DNA of 64,000 nt, from positions 1 to 64,000 of the forward strand of contig SSFA01000016.1 in assembly GCA_008015155.1 (NCBI GenBank). The letters run 5' to 3'. This stretch comes from Thiothrix sp. (GTDB lineage: Bacteria; Pseudomonadota; Gammaproteobacteria; Thiotrichales; Thiotrichaceae). The notes under the pieces were generated by a model. It made no database searches. It was not told the DNA's origin and was given only the letters and a program-made list of their open reading frames with translations. The position numbers were made by a program, and so were the translations under genes. Each line of letters begins with the position of its first letter. Position 1 is the first letter of the stretch. Shown here in pieces: positions 1 to 8,629 of the stretch.

Positions 1-49
1 CAGCTAAACTTGCCATTGCGATGGCGATTGTCAGATTTTTCAATTTCAT
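1..49 (-). CDS. Exported protein, N-terminus only (partial)
   Basis: The complement reads from an ATG at 49 into MKLKNLTIAIAMASLA and runs off the left edge. Two lysines followed by an uninterrupted hydrophobic stretch look like the start of a Sec signal peptide. Nothing of the mature protein is visible, so no function can be given. A sigma-70-like promoter lies just upstream on the same strand. Confidence 0.6.
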   Translation of the reverse strand, partial: MKLKNLTIAIAMASLA

Positions 50-344
50 AGTAATTTCCCATTCCACCGTTGCATAAACGCAGCGAACTGTATTATAAAG
101 CCAACACTATCGAGACACAATTGCTATCCGGATAGTTTTTTCGATTTGGTAACCTAACTTACGAAAAAACCTCAATCTTTCTATCACTTCAAGGCTTCTC
201 AACTGGCTTGATGGTTTGTTAAAAACACGCCTTTAAGCTCTGTTACCCTGCGTAACACTATGTAGCATAAATGACACTGTTGTAAAAGACCTACTTTCCT
301 GATGAGCGTAACATTTTTAAGTTATTGCTTAAATTTAATTCTTG
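50..344. other. Intergenic region between divergent genes
   Basis: About 295 bp of AT-rich DNA. Apart from the minus-strand promoter at 92-120 I see no ORF with a credible start, no strong terminator and no RNA gene. The right end leads into the promoter-operator of the MerR gene. Confidence 0.5.
92..120 (-). promoter_or_regulatory. Putative sigma-70 promoter of the truncated left-edge gene
   Basis: On the minus strand, TTGTGT (120-115) is followed after 17 nt by a perfect TATAAT (97-92), about 43 nt upstream of the ATG at 49. The -10 box is ideal and the spacing optimal; the -35 box matches only TTG. Seen in sequence; activity is inferred. Confidence 0.45.
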
Positions 345-373
345 TTGACGTATACGTCAACTTGTTCTAGTAT
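345..373 (+). promoter_or_regulatory. Promoter with embedded perfect 16-bp palindromic operator
   Basis: TTGACGTATACGTCAA at 345-360 is a perfect palindrome. Its first six bases are also a good -35 box (TTGACG), and exactly 17 nt later comes TAGTAT (368-373), a 4/6 match to the -10 consensus. A partial second half-site, TATACGTAAA, follows at 371-380. A protein bound to the palindrome would cover the -35 box and spacer, the usual place for a MerR-family dimer. The simplest inference is autoregulation of the MerR gene starting at 390 and control of the beta-oxidation genes behind it. Confidence 0.6.
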
Positions 374-389
374 ACGTAAAGAGGTAATT

Positions 390-773
390 ATGGAGCAAAA
401 ACTATGGACAATTTCTGAATTAGCTGATGAGCATCATATTAGTGCTCGTACCATCCGCTTTTATGAAGATAAAGGGCTTTTAGAGCCACAGCGCGTAGGT
501 ACAAATCGCGTCTATAGTTATAAAGACCACGCTCGCTTAAAGTTAATCTTGCGTGGTAAACGTTTAGGTTTCTCCTTGGAGGAGATCAGGGAGTTCATTG
601 GTTTATATAATACGGAACTAGGTTCTGGACAAACTGTGCAATTACAGTTTTTGCTTAAAAATGTCCAAGATAAAGTTCGTGTGTTACAGCAGCAACAATT
701 GGATATAGCGATGACACTAGATGAGTTGATGAAAATCGAATCAGAGTGTTTAAATAGGCTAGAAAGTACCTAG
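390..773 (+). CDS. MerR-family transcriptional regulator (LiuR-like)
   Basis: A 127-residue MerR-type regulator. The N-terminal winged helix contains TISELADEHHISARTIRFYE and the second helix-turn region (LILRGKRLGFSLEEIREFI). A coiled-coil dimerisation helix follows (residues ~80-125). There is no cysteine pattern of the metal sensors; the only Cys is near the C-terminus. I chose ATG 390 because GAGG at 381-384 precedes it; a TTG start at 342 would put the 345-360 operator inside the gene. MerR proteins of the LiuR type control branched-chain and fatty-acid degradation genes, and this gene sits 69 bp before a thiolase/HAD/acyl-CoA dehydrogenase operon. The acyl-CoA or other effector is not deducible. 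Confidence 0.82.
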   Translation: MEQKLWTISELADEHHISARTIRFYEDKGLLEPQRVGTNRVYSYKDHARLKLILRGKRLGFSLEEIREFIGLYNTELGSGQTVQLQFLLKNVQDKVRVLQQQQLDIAMTLDELMKIESECLNRLEST

Positions 774-842
774 GGCATCGTTAGCTGAAGTTTATAACCA
801 ATGGCGTCTCATTAATTTACGAGTAATGGATGGAGAGTAGAA

Positions 843-1967
843 ATGAAAGAAGTTGTGATCGCAGGTTATGCACGCACCCCGTTTACATTAGCGAATAAAG
901 GCGAACAGGCAAGAGTTCGGCCAGATGATTTGGCTGCAACTGCAGTTAAAGGCTTAGTTGCTAAAACGGGTATTGATGGCAAAGAAATTGAGGATTTAAT
1001 TTTAGGCTGTGCCTTCCCTGAAGGTGAGCAAGGCTTCAATGTAGCTCGTTTAGTGGTTTTGTTAGCAGGCTTGCCCATCTCTGTGGGTGGAACTACAGTC
1101 AATCGCTTTTGTGGATCATCTATGCAAAGCATCCACCAAGCAGCTGGTGCTATTCAGATGAATGCAGGTAATGCCTTTATTTGTGCGGGTGTAGAATCAA
1201 TGACTCGCGTACCGATGGCTGGTTTCAATCCATCTCCTAATCCTAGATTATATGAGCAAAATCCTAATGCTTATGTGAGCATGGGCATTACTGCTGAAAA
1301 TTTAGCTAAGAAATACAATATTTCTCGGCATGATCAAGAGGCCTTTGCGGTGGCTAGCCATCAAAAAGCCTATGCTGCGCAACAGGCAGGTAAGTTTGTA
1401 GATGAAATTATTCCTGTCGGTTCGGTTACTCAAGATGGTTGTATTCGTCCTGAGACCACACTCCAGACCTTAGGTGGCTTAAAATTAGCTTTTGATGAAA
1501 ATGGTAGTGTAACTGCAGGTACTTCATCACCTCTAACTGATGGCGCATCAGCGACTTTAGTTTGTAGCGCAGACTTCGCTAAAGCTCATGGCCTGCCGAT
1601 TCTAGCTAAAGTTAGAAGTATTGCGATTTCTGGCTGTGCCCCTGAAATTATGGGTATTGGCCCGGTTTTATCCAGCCAAAAAGCTTTAGAGCGCGCTGGT
1701 TTAACAGTAGCTGATTTAGATATTATTGAATTAAATGAAGCCTTTGCTGCTCAATCCTTAGCCTGCATTCATGATTTAGGCTTAGATTTAGCCAAAATCA
1801 ATATAGATGGTGGTGCGATTGCCTTAGGCCATCCTTTAGGCGCAACAGGTGCACGTATTACGGGTAAAGCAGCCGCTTTATTACAACGTGAAGGTAAGCA
1901 GTTTGCTTTAGCCTCTCAATGTATTGGTGGTGGCCAAGGCATCGCTACTGTCTTGGAGGCTGTGTAA
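843..1967 (+). CDS. fadA: Acetyl-CoA C-acyltransferase (3-ketoacyl-CoA thiolase)
   Basis: A thiolase-superfamily enzyme of 374 residues, slightly shorter than the usual 385-395. It performs the last step of beta-oxidation, thiolytic cleavage of 3-ketoacyl-CoA. Visible catalytic elements are the nucleophile Cys90 in VNRFCGSSMQS, NEAFAAQS, His330 in ALGHPLGATGARI and Cys360 in QCIGGGQG, so all three active-site positions are kept. GGATGGAGAG precedes the ATG. The TAA overlaps the next ATG by one base (TAATG), which suggests translational coupling with the hydroxyacyl-CoA dehydrogenase/hydratase. Degradative specificity rather than biosynthetic acetoacetyl-CoA formation is inferred from the operon. 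Confidence 0.88.
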   Translation: MKEVVIAGYARTPFTLANKGEQARVRPDDLAATAVKGLVAKTGIDGKEIEDLILGCAFPEGEQGFNVARLVVLLAGLPISVGGTTVNRFCGSSMQSIHQAAGAIQMNAGNAFICAGVESMTRVPMAGFNPSPNPRLYEQNPNAYVSMGITAENLAKKYNISRHDQEAFAVASHQKAYAAQQAGKFVDEIIPVGSVTQDGCIRPETTLQTLGGLKLAFDENGSVTAGTSSPLTDGASATLVCSADFAKAHGLPILAKVRSIAISGCAPEIMGIGPVLSSQKALERAGLTVADLDIIELNEAFAAQSLACIHDLGLDLAKINIDGGAIALGHPLGATGARITGKAAALLQREGKQFALASQCIGGGQGIATVLEAV

Positions 1968-4288
1968 TGGAAATTCGCAAAGTTGCCGTCATCGGTGCAG
2001 GTGTAATGGGAGCTGGCATTGCTGCTCATATTGCCAATGCAGGTATACCGGTTGTTTTGCTAGATATCGTTCCGCCTGACGCTAGCAATAGAAATATAGT
2101 AGCTGAAACAGCTGTAGCAAAATTACTAAAAGCTGACCCGGCTGCTTTTATGCATAAGCGTAATGCACGCTTAGTGACAATAGGTAATATTGAAGATCAT
2201 ATGAACCTGTTGGCAGATTGTGATTGGATTATTGAAGCCATTATTGAGCGCTTAGACTTAAAGCAAAATCTTTATAAGAAGATTGATGCAGTGCGCCATG
2301 CTGAGGCTGTGGTGTCGTCAAATACGTCTACTATTCCTTTGCATGATTTAGTTGCAGGTTTGCCAGCAAGTTTTGCTGAGCACTTTATGATCACCCACTT
2401 CTTCAACCCACCGCGCTATATGCGCTTATTGGAAGTAGCTTCTGGAGCACAAACTAAGCCAGAAGTTGTACAGACAGTGAGCCAATTCTGTGACATTAAA
2501 TTGGGCAAGGGTGTCGTTGTTTGTAAGGATAGCCCAGGCTTTATTGCTAACCGCATTGGGATCTATTGGATTCAAACCGCTATTTTAGAGGCTATGGGTC
2601 TTGGTTTAACGGTAGAGGAAGCTGATGCAGTTGTAGGTAAGCCTATGGGCATTCCAAAAACTGGGGTGTTTGGCTTGTCTGACCTAGTTGGCATTGATTT
2701 GATGCCGCATTTAATGGAAAGCATGAAGCGCACCTTGCCACCAGAAGATATGTTTCATGCCAAAGCCATTATTCCTCCAGTCATCACCCAAATGATTCAA
2801 GATGGCTATACAGGGCGTAAAGGCAAAGGTGGGTTCTATCGCGTGAATCGTGTGGGTAGCGCGCGAGTCAAAGAGTCGATTAATCTGCAAACTGGCCAAT
2901 ACAGCAAGTCTCAAGAAGGGCGTTTAGACAGTGTTAGTAATACTCGCAAACTAGCCGATCTGGTCAGTTATCAAGATAAAGGTGGTGAGTACGCATGGAA
3001 GGTACTTTCGCAAGTACTTAGTTACTCGGCATCTTTAGTTCCTGCTGTTGCTGATGATATTTATTCTGTCGATACAGCGATGCGCTTAGGTTATAACTGG
3101 AAATTTGGTCCATTTGAGCTGATTGATCAGTTAGGGGCCAAAGCTTTTGCTGATCGTTTAAGTGCAGAAGGCCAAGCGGTGCCGCCTCTATTAAAGTTAG
3201 CGGCCGAAGTAGGTAGTTTCTATCGTGTGCAAGATGGCAAGTTACAATACTTAGATACAGCAGGCCAGTACCAGACAGTTCAACGCGCTGAAGGTGTGTT
3301 ATTACTAGAGGATATTAAACGTACTAGCAAACCAGTTGTTAAAAATCCTTCAGCTAGCTTATGGGATATTGGGGATGGCGTACTTTGCTTAGAATTTACT
3401 AGCAAAATGAACTCCATGGATCCATTGATTCTTAATATGATTAAGCAAGCGATTGACTTGGTTCCGAAGAGTTATAAAGCTTTAGTTATTTATAATGAAG
3501 CTAGCAATTTCTCAGTAGGGGCTAATGTCGGTCAGCTTTTGTTTGCGGCGAATACAGCGGCTTGGGATCAAATCGAGTCCATGGTCAAAGATGGGCAAGA
3601 TACTTATAAGGCAATGAAATATGCTCCTTTCCCCGTTGTAGGTGCGCCAGCAGGTATGGCCTTAGGGGGCGGCTGTGAAGTGTTATTGCACTGTTCAGCG
3701 ATTCAAGCCCATGCAGAAACCTATATGGGCTTAGTCGAGGTAGGGGTAGGTGTGATTCCAGGTTGGGGTGGCTGTAAGGAAATGCTGCAACGTTGGGTAA
3801 GCAACAAAAAACGCCCCGGTGGCTTAATACCCCCCGTTGTTAAAGTATTCGAGATGATCAGCACAGCTACTGTGTCTAAGTCCGCTCAAGAAGCGCAGGA
3901 TTACTTATTCCTACGTCCTAATGATGCCATTACCATGAATCGTGATCGCTTATTAGCTGATGCAAAGGCACGTGCACTTTCTATGGTGGAGGGTTATCAA
4001 GCACCTGCGCCTATTGAGATCAATCTGCCAGGGCCTACAGCTCGTACCTCAATGGAATTAGCAGTTGATGACTTCCGTACAATGGGTAAAGCAACTCCCT
4101 ATGATGTCGTGGTCTCTAAGCAGCTAGCTTATGTCCTTAGTGGTGGTGAGACGGACATGGTGGATAAAGTCAGTGAAGATCAACTCTTACAGCTAGAACG
4201 TAAGGCTTTCATGAATCTTCTGCACAATAGCAATACATTAGCCCGCATGGAAACCATGTTGGAAACTGGTAAACCGCTGAGGAATTAA
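1967..4288 (+). CDS. 3-hydroxyacyl-CoA dehydrogenase / enoyl-CoA hydratase fusion
   Basis: A 773-residue bifunctional beta-oxidation enzyme with the dehydrogenase first and the crotonase domain last. This is the order of FadN-type proteins, opposite to E. coli FadB. The NAD-binding GAGVMG is at residues 10-15. The HAD catalytic pair is visible as His144 and Glu156 in HFFNPPRYMRLLE. The C-terminal part carries GGGCEVLLHCSA and GLVEVGVGVIPGWGG, keeping both hydratase glutamates. ATG 1967 overlaps the thiolase stop by one base; an upstream in-frame start at 1919 would run into the thiolase and lacks a reason. It is one nucleotide from the acyl-CoA dehydrogenase gene, so the three form a tight operon for the full spiral except acyl-CoA activation. 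Confidence 0.88.
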   Translation: MEIRKVAVIGAGVMGAGIAAHIANAGIPVVLLDIVPPDASNRNIVAETAVAKLLKADPAAFMHKRNARLVTIGNIEDHMNLLADCDWIIEAIIERLDLKQNLYKKIDAVRHAEAVVSSNTSTIPLHDLVAGLPASFAEHFMITHFFNPPRYMRLLEVASGAQTKPEVVQTVSQFCDIKLGKGVVVCKDSPGFIANRIGIYWIQTAILEAMGLGLTVEEADAVVGKPMGIPKTGVFGLSDLVGIDLMPHLMESMKRTLPPEDMFHAKAIIPPVITQMIQDGYTGRKGKGGFYRVNRVGSARVKESINLQTGQYSKSQEGRLDSVSNTRKLADLVSYQDKGGEYAWKVLSQVLSYSASLVPAVADDIYSVDTAMRLGYNWKFGPFELIDQLGAKAFADRLSAEGQAVPPLLKLAAEVGSFYRVQDGKLQYLDTAGQYQTVQRAEGVLLLEDIKRTSKPVVKNPSASLWDIGDGVLCLEFTSKMNSMDPLILNMIKQAIDLVPKSYKALVIYNEASNFSVGANVGQLLFAANTAAWDQIESMVKDGQDTYKAMKYAPFPVVGAPAGMALGGGCEVLLHCSAIQAHAETYMGLVEVGVGVIPGWGGCKEMLQRWVSNKKRPGGLIPPVVKVFEMISTATVSKSAQEAQDYLFLRPNDAITMNRDRLLADAKARALSMVEGYQAPAPIEINLPGPTARTSMELAVDDFRTMGKATPYDVVVSKQLAYVLSGGETDMVDKVSEDQLLQLERKAFMNLLHNSNTLARMETMLETGKPLRN

Positions 4289-4289
4289 T

Positions 4290-6080
4290 ATGCCGACTTA
4301 TCAAACACCTGTACGTGATATGCGCTTTGCTTACAGTGAGTTATTTAATCCAGCAGATATTCAAGCCTTACCGGGTTGTGAAGAGGTAACTGATGAGCTG
4401 GTAGAGACGATTCTCACCGAAGCTGGCAAGTTTTGTGAAAGTGTATTGCAGCCTTTAAATCGTTCAGGCGATGAAGAGGGTTGCCATTTTGACAATGGAA
4501 CTGTGACGACTCCAAAAGGCTTTAAAGAAGCTTATAAGGCTTATTGTGAAAATGGCTGGGGCGCTTTAACGAGTAATCCAAAATACGGTGGTCAAGGCCT
4601 GCCAAATATTGTGGGCACTATGGTGGAAGAGATTATTTGCGCCACCAATATGTCATTTGGTATGTATCCTGGCCTGACACATGGCGCCTATAACGCCATC
4701 GAGCATTATGGTACTGAGGAAATGAGAGACCTCTATTTGCCTAAATTAGTAGAGGGCATTTGGAGCGGTACCATGTGTTTGACCGAGCCACACTCCGGCA
4801 CAGATCTCGGCCTATTACGCACTAAAGCTGAGCCACAAGCAGATGGCAGTTATCAAGTCACTGGAACTAAGATTTTTATTAGTTCAGGTGAGCATGATCT
4901 GACTGAAAATATCATACATTTAGTGTTAGCACGCTTACCTGATGCTCCAGCGGGTATTAAAGGCATTAGTCTATTTTTAGTGCCTAAATTTATGGTGAAT
5001 GCTGATGCCTCTTTAGGCGCTCGTAATAGTGTAGTGTGTGGATCGATTGAGCACAAAATGGGGATCAAAGCTTCCGCTACCTGTGTGATGAATTTCGATG
5101 CAGCTACTGGTTATTTGGTTGGAACACCGAATAAAGGTATGCAGGCTATGTTCGTCATGATGAATGCAGCACGCCTAGGGGTAGGTATGCAAGGCTTAGG
5201 TTTGGCGGAAGTTTCGTATCAGAACGCAGTGACTTATGCGAAAGAGCGTTTACAAGGTCGCTCTTTAAAAGGCCCTGCACAGCCGGATAAACCTGCTGAT
5301 CCTATTGTGGTGCATCCTGATGTACGTCGCATGCTATTAACTATGCGTGCTTACACTGAAGGTAATCGCATGTTAGCGGTGTGGATGGGGCGTCAATTGG
5401 ATATTTCCTTGCGTGCCACTGATCCAGCTCAAAAGCAAACTGCTGAAGACTTTGTAGCCTTAATGACACCTATTGTTAAAGCCTTTATGACTGATTGTGG
5501 TTCTGAAGTCGCTAACTTAGGTATGCAGGTCTATGGTGGGCATGGTTTCATTCGTGAATGGGGCATGGAGCAATTCGTGCGTGATGCGCGGATTTCTCAG
5601 ATCTATGAAGGTACCAATGGGGTACAAGCCTTGGACTTAGTAGGTCGGAAAATGCCTGCTCATCTAGGGCGTGCCTTACGACCTTTCTTCCATGAGGTGA
5701 GTGATTATCTGACCACGAAACAAACGGATGCACGTCCAGAAATGCAGCCGTATGTTCAAGGTTTAGCTAAAGCTTTTGGACGCTTGCAAACTGTCACAGG
5801 TTGGCTGGCTGAAAAAGGGCTGACTAATCCTGAAGAAGCAGGAGCAGCAGCAACTGACTATTTACGTTTATTTGCGTTGGTAACTTTGGCTTATTTATGG
5901 TTAAGAGCTGTAGATATCGCCTTAGATCAACGTAAAGGTAGCGAAGCTGTGTTTTATCAAGCTAAGCTGGATACAGCACGCTTTTATTACGAGCGTATCC
6001 TTCCACAAACTGGCGCATTGATGAGCACTATTATGGCTGGTGGTGCTAGTTTAATGGCGTTTAATGTCGAAGCCTTTTAA
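4290..6080 (+). CDS. Acyl-CoA dehydrogenase (C-terminally extended FadE-like)
   Basis: A 596-residue flavoprotein catalysing the first, FAD-dependent oxidation of acyl-CoA to enoyl-CoA. Motifs include CLTEPHSGTDLG (FAD/substrate loop), the domain linker around GTPNKGMQAMF, and Glu440 in RISQIYEGTNGVQALDL as catalytic base. About 120 extra residues follow the canonical dehydrogenase fold, as in the FadE-type subfamily with the C-terminal acyl-CoA dehydrogenase extension. It begins right after the HAD/hydratase stop (ATTAATATG) and ends at an intrinsic terminator, closing the operon. Chain-length preference cannot be read from the sequence. Confidence 0.88.
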   Translation: MPTYQTPVRDMRFAYSELFNPADIQALPGCEEVTDELVETILTEAGKFCESVLQPLNRSGDEEGCHFDNGTVTTPKGFKEAYKAYCENGWGALTSNPKYGGQGLPNIVGTMVEEIICATNMSFGMYPGLTHGAYNAIEHYGTEEMRDLYLPKLVEGIWSGTMCLTEPHSGTDLGLLRTKAEPQADGSYQVTGTKIFISSGEHDLTENIIHLVLARLPDAPAGIKGISLFLVPKFMVNADASLGARNSVVCGSIEHKMGIKASATCVMNFDAATGYLVGTPNKGMQAMFVMMNAARLGVGMQGLGLAEVSYQNAVTYAKERLQGRSLKGPAQPDKPADPIVVHPDVRRMLLTMRAYTEGNRMLAVWMGRQLDISLRATDPAQKQTAEDFVALMTPIVKAFMTDCGSEVANLGMQVYGGHGFIREWGMEQFVRDARISQIYEGTNGVQALDLVGRKMPAHLGRALRPFFHEVSDYLTTKQTDARPEMQPYVQGLAKAFGRLQTVTGWLAEKGLTNPEEAGAAATDYLRLFALVTLAYLWLRAVDIALDQRKGSEAVFYQAKLDTARFYYERILPQTGALMSTIMAGGASLMAFNVEAF

Positions 6081-6094
6081 ACCTTAGTCTTGAG

Positions 6095-6120
6095 CCCCTT
6101 ATCTGACAGATAAGGGGTTT
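6095..6120 (+). terminator. Intrinsic terminator of the beta-oxidation operon
   Basis: CCCCTTATC pairs with GATAAGGGG around a five-base loop (6095-6117), followed by TTTATAAT. It sits 15 bp after the acyl-CoA dehydrogenase stop. The T run is short, so efficiency may be moderate. Confidence 0.7.
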
Positions 6121-6180
6121 ATAATCATTTCTTGCCCATTTATCTGTTCTATTTATACAAGCACTAGACTTGACTTTAGA

Positions 6181-6897
6181 ATGAGGCTTCATGTACCCCT
6201 ACGCGAAGTGTCAATCGTGAGAACTCTAGTACTTGTTGGTCTTTTGTGTGCTATGACCACTGCTTCAGCTGAAATCTATCGTTGGACCGATGCAAGTGGT
6301 AAGCAAGTTTATGGCGATGAGCCACCAGAGAATGCACGTTCAGTTCAAGCTATTGAGTTGCCAACACTCACTGTGGCTGAAAGTTTCAAAGCTAAACCTA
6401 AACCCGCTGACCTAGCCACTAAAAGCGCTGAGTTACCTCAGGCAGAGTCAAGTACCAATCAGTCCGCCAATAGTACCCAAGTCGTAAAAACAGATGCTGA
6501 GCCTATCGCGGCGACAGGTTATGATAATTTCAGTATCTTAGTACCGGGTGCTGATGAAGTGGTGCGCTCTAATAGCGGCGAAGTCGCCATTAAAATTGAT
6601 CTACAGCCCGCTCTGAAAAAAGGACATGGCATTGTTGTGTATGTGGATGGGAAACAAGTAGGTGAAACGACTGAAGAAACACTCAAGATTGCTGGTATTG
6701 AACGTGGCGAACATAGTGTCTTTGCCGTTTTGCATGATGCGCAAGATGCGATTTTAGGAAACACTGAAGCAGTAAATTTCACTCTGATGCGGAATTCAGT
6801 CGTCTCAAGAGCGAATGCGCATAGTGCTGGGTCTAGCGCCAAAGATAGCAGTACCAATCCGGACGATACTAGAACCCTCAGCAATAGCCGCTTCTAA
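6181..6897 (+). CDS. DUF4124 domain-containing exported protein
   Basis: A 238-residue secreted or periplasmic protein. A hydrophobic stretch ending in TTASA is a Sec signal. It is followed directly by EIYRWTDASGKQVYGDEPP, the DUF4124 signature of small gammaproteobacterial envelope proteins. After a low-complexity linker (~60-110) there is a beta-rich, Ig-like segment. A GTG at 6217 is an alternative start that gives a shorter, more typical signal peptide; neither start has a clear ribosome site. The last 31 codons run antisense into the 3' end of yggS (overlap 6805-6897), so the true C-terminus deserves care. Function unknown. Confidence 0.72.
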   Translation: MRLHVPLREVSIVRTLVLVGLLCAMTTASAEIYRWTDASGKQVYGDEPPENARSVQAIELPTLTVAESFKAKPKPADLATKSAELPQAESSTNQSANSTQVVKTDAEPIAATGYDNFSILVPGADEVVRSNSGEVAIKIDLQPALKKGHGIVVYVDGKQVGETTEETLKIAGIERGEHSVFAVLHDAQDAILGNTEAVNFTLMRNSVVSRANAHSAGSSAKDSSTNPDDTRTLSNSRF

Positions 6898-7506
6898 ATC
6901 ATTCGTCATGCCCATCGACAGGGTATCTAATTGAAAGCCCTGCTTATTCAGTGATTCTAATAAGGCACGTACTGCAGCAAAGGCTTGGCGCTGTTTAGCA
7001 AAATCCTCCTCAGCTGCAGGAATCGCCATTAATCCGCGTAGCTGCAGATTTGGTAATTTTTGAACAGCTTCAGCCAGTTCAAGGATTTTTTCTGCAGGCG
7101 CTCCAGACTTAGTATCTTCAGCACTAATATTCACTTGTAAGCAAATTTGGATAGCGTGATCTAATTTAGGGTTTTGCGCGCTCAAACGCTCGGCAATTTT
7201 TAAACGATCCACTGAATGTACCCAAGTTGCGAGTTCTGCAATTGGTCGAGTTTTATTGGATTGAATTGGGCCAATAAAATGCCATTCAATGGGATAGTCT
7301 GCTAAGTGCTGAGCTTTTTCTGCCATTTCCTGTACATAATTTTCCCCTAAGGCCCATTGCTCGGCTTGCAAGGCTTCTTGCAAAGCAAAGATGGGTTGGT
7401 GCTTGCTCACCGCTAATAATTTAACGCTACCGGCAGGACGACCATACTTAGCTTCAGCGGCACGAATGCGTTCTCCGATTATCAGAAGATTGTCTTTAAT
7501 GCTCAT
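6805..7506 (-). CDS. yggS: YggS-family PLP homeostasis protein
   Basis: A 233-residue PLP-binding TIM-barrel protein of the YggS/PROSC family. It has no established catalytic reaction and buffers pyridoxal phosphate and amino-acid/keto-acid pools in the cytosol. The PLP lysine is Lys35 in LLAVSKHQP. GENYVQE, WHFIGPIQSNKT, HSVD and the phosphate-binding SMGMTNDLEAAI and SSIVRIGTAIFGAR are all present. The protein ends 7 residues after IFGAR, as expected. It is divergent from pilT with 51 bp between, an arrangement common in gammaproteobacteria (yggS-pilT). The 3' end overlaps the convergent DUF4124 gene by 93 bp. Confidence 0.93.
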   Translation of the reverse strand: MSIKDNLLIIGERIRAAEAKYGRPAGSVKLLAVSKHQPIFALQEALQAEQWALGENYVQEMAEKAQHLADYPIEWHFIGPIQSNKTRPIAELATWVHSVDRLKIAERLSAQNPKLDHAIQICLQVNISAEDTKSGAPAEKILELAEAVQKLPNLQLRGLMAIPAAEEDFAKQRQAFAAVRALLESLNKQGFQLDTLSMGMTNDLEAAIAEGSSIVRIGTAIFGARPSTMRIRS

Positions 7507-7557
7507 GTTTCGTGTTAAGTTTGATTAAATTCTAAAAATTATAAAAACGCAGTCACC

Positions 7558-8592
7558 ATGGATATTACTCAGCTCTTAGCCTTTGGCGTGAAGAATAATG
7601 CCTCTGACTTACATTTGTCAGCAGGTTTACCCCCGATGATCCGGGTCGATGGCGAAATGCGCCGCATCAGTTTACCTGTGCTAGAGCATAAACAAGTCCA
7701 CGGCATGGTGTATGACATAATGAATGATAATCAGCGTAAAGCCTATGAAGAGTTCTGGGAATGTGACTTTTCGTTTGAAATTCCGGGTATTGCGCGGTTC
7801 CGGGTAAATGCTTTTAATCAAGGGCGTGGAGCGGGCGCAGTTTTTCGGACGATTCCTAGTAAAGTTCTCACTCTAGAGCAATTAAATGCTCCGGCTAGTT
7901 TTAAAAAAATTGCGGACAACCCACGTGGCTTAGTGCTAGTGACTGGGCCTACTGGTTCGGGTAAATCCACAACTTTAGCGGCCATGATTGATTATAAAAA
8001 CGATAGTGAATATGGCCATATTCTCACCATCGAAGATCCCATCGAGTTCGTACATCAAAGTAAAAAAAGCTTAGTCAACCAGCGGGAAGTGCATCGTGAT
8101 ACTCGTAACTTTGAAGCTGCACTACGCTCAGCGCTGCGTGAAGACCCTGACACCATTCTAGTTGGGGAGATGCGTGACTTGGAAACGATTCGTTTAGCTT
8201 TAACAGCGGCAGAAACCGGCCATTTAGTCTTTGGTACTTTGCACACGACTAGCGCCCCTAAAACGATTGACCGGATTGTGGACGTTTTTCCAGCGGCGGA
8301 AAAAGAAATGGTGCGCTCTATGCTATCCGAGTCTTTACAAGCAGTTATTTCCCAAACCCTACTACGTAAACGTAATGGTGGGCGAGTAGCAGCACATGAG
8401 ATTTTGATTGGTACTCGGGCGATTCGGAACTTGATCCGTGAAAACAAAATCGCGCAAATGCGTTCGGCGATGCAAACCGGTCAGGGCGATGGCATGCAAA
8501 CCCTTGACCAATCACTCCAAGCTTTAGTGATGAAAGGCATTATTGATAAAGAAACTGCACGGCGTAAGGCTGATAATCCTGATGCGATTTAA
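7558..8592 (+). CDS. pilT: Type IV pilus retraction ATPase PilT
   Basis: A 344-residue hexameric ATPase that depolymerises type IV pili for twitching, adhesion and DNA uptake; it acts at the cytoplasmic base of the pilus. Visible are the Walker A GPTGSGKST (130-138), Asp box TIEDPIEF, Walker B LVGEMRDLETI, His box GHLVFGTLHTTSA and the PilT signature AIRNLIRE near the C-terminus, which separates it from PilB and PilU. Length matches the family. It is followed after 37 bp by pilU. Confidence 0.95.
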   Translation: MDITQLLAFGVKNNASDLHLSAGLPPMIRVDGEMRRISLPVLEHKQVHGMVYDIMNDNQRKAYEEFWECDFSFEIPGIARFRVNAFNQGRGAGAVFRTIPSKVLTLEQLNAPASFKKIADNPRGLVLVTGPTGSGKSTTLAAMIDYKNDSEYGHILTIEDPIEFVHQSKKSLVNQREVHRDTRNFEAALRSALREDPDTILVGEMRDLETIRLALTAAETGHLVFGTLHTTSAPKTIDRIVDVFPAAEKEMVRSMLSESLQAVISQTLLRKRNGGRVAAHEILIGTRAIRNLIRENKIAQMRSAMQTGQGDGMQTLDQSLQALVMKGIIDKETARRKADNPDAI

Positions 8593-8629
8593 ACGCTTCA
8601 GGCATGAATAATGAGAGGGAGTAAGATTC

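Noticed and set aside
8055..8447. Antisense ORF across pilT (and similar at 9202-9663 and 6519-6884)
   Set aside because: Arg/Ser-rich products lying opposite strongly conserved coding regions; no ribosome sites.
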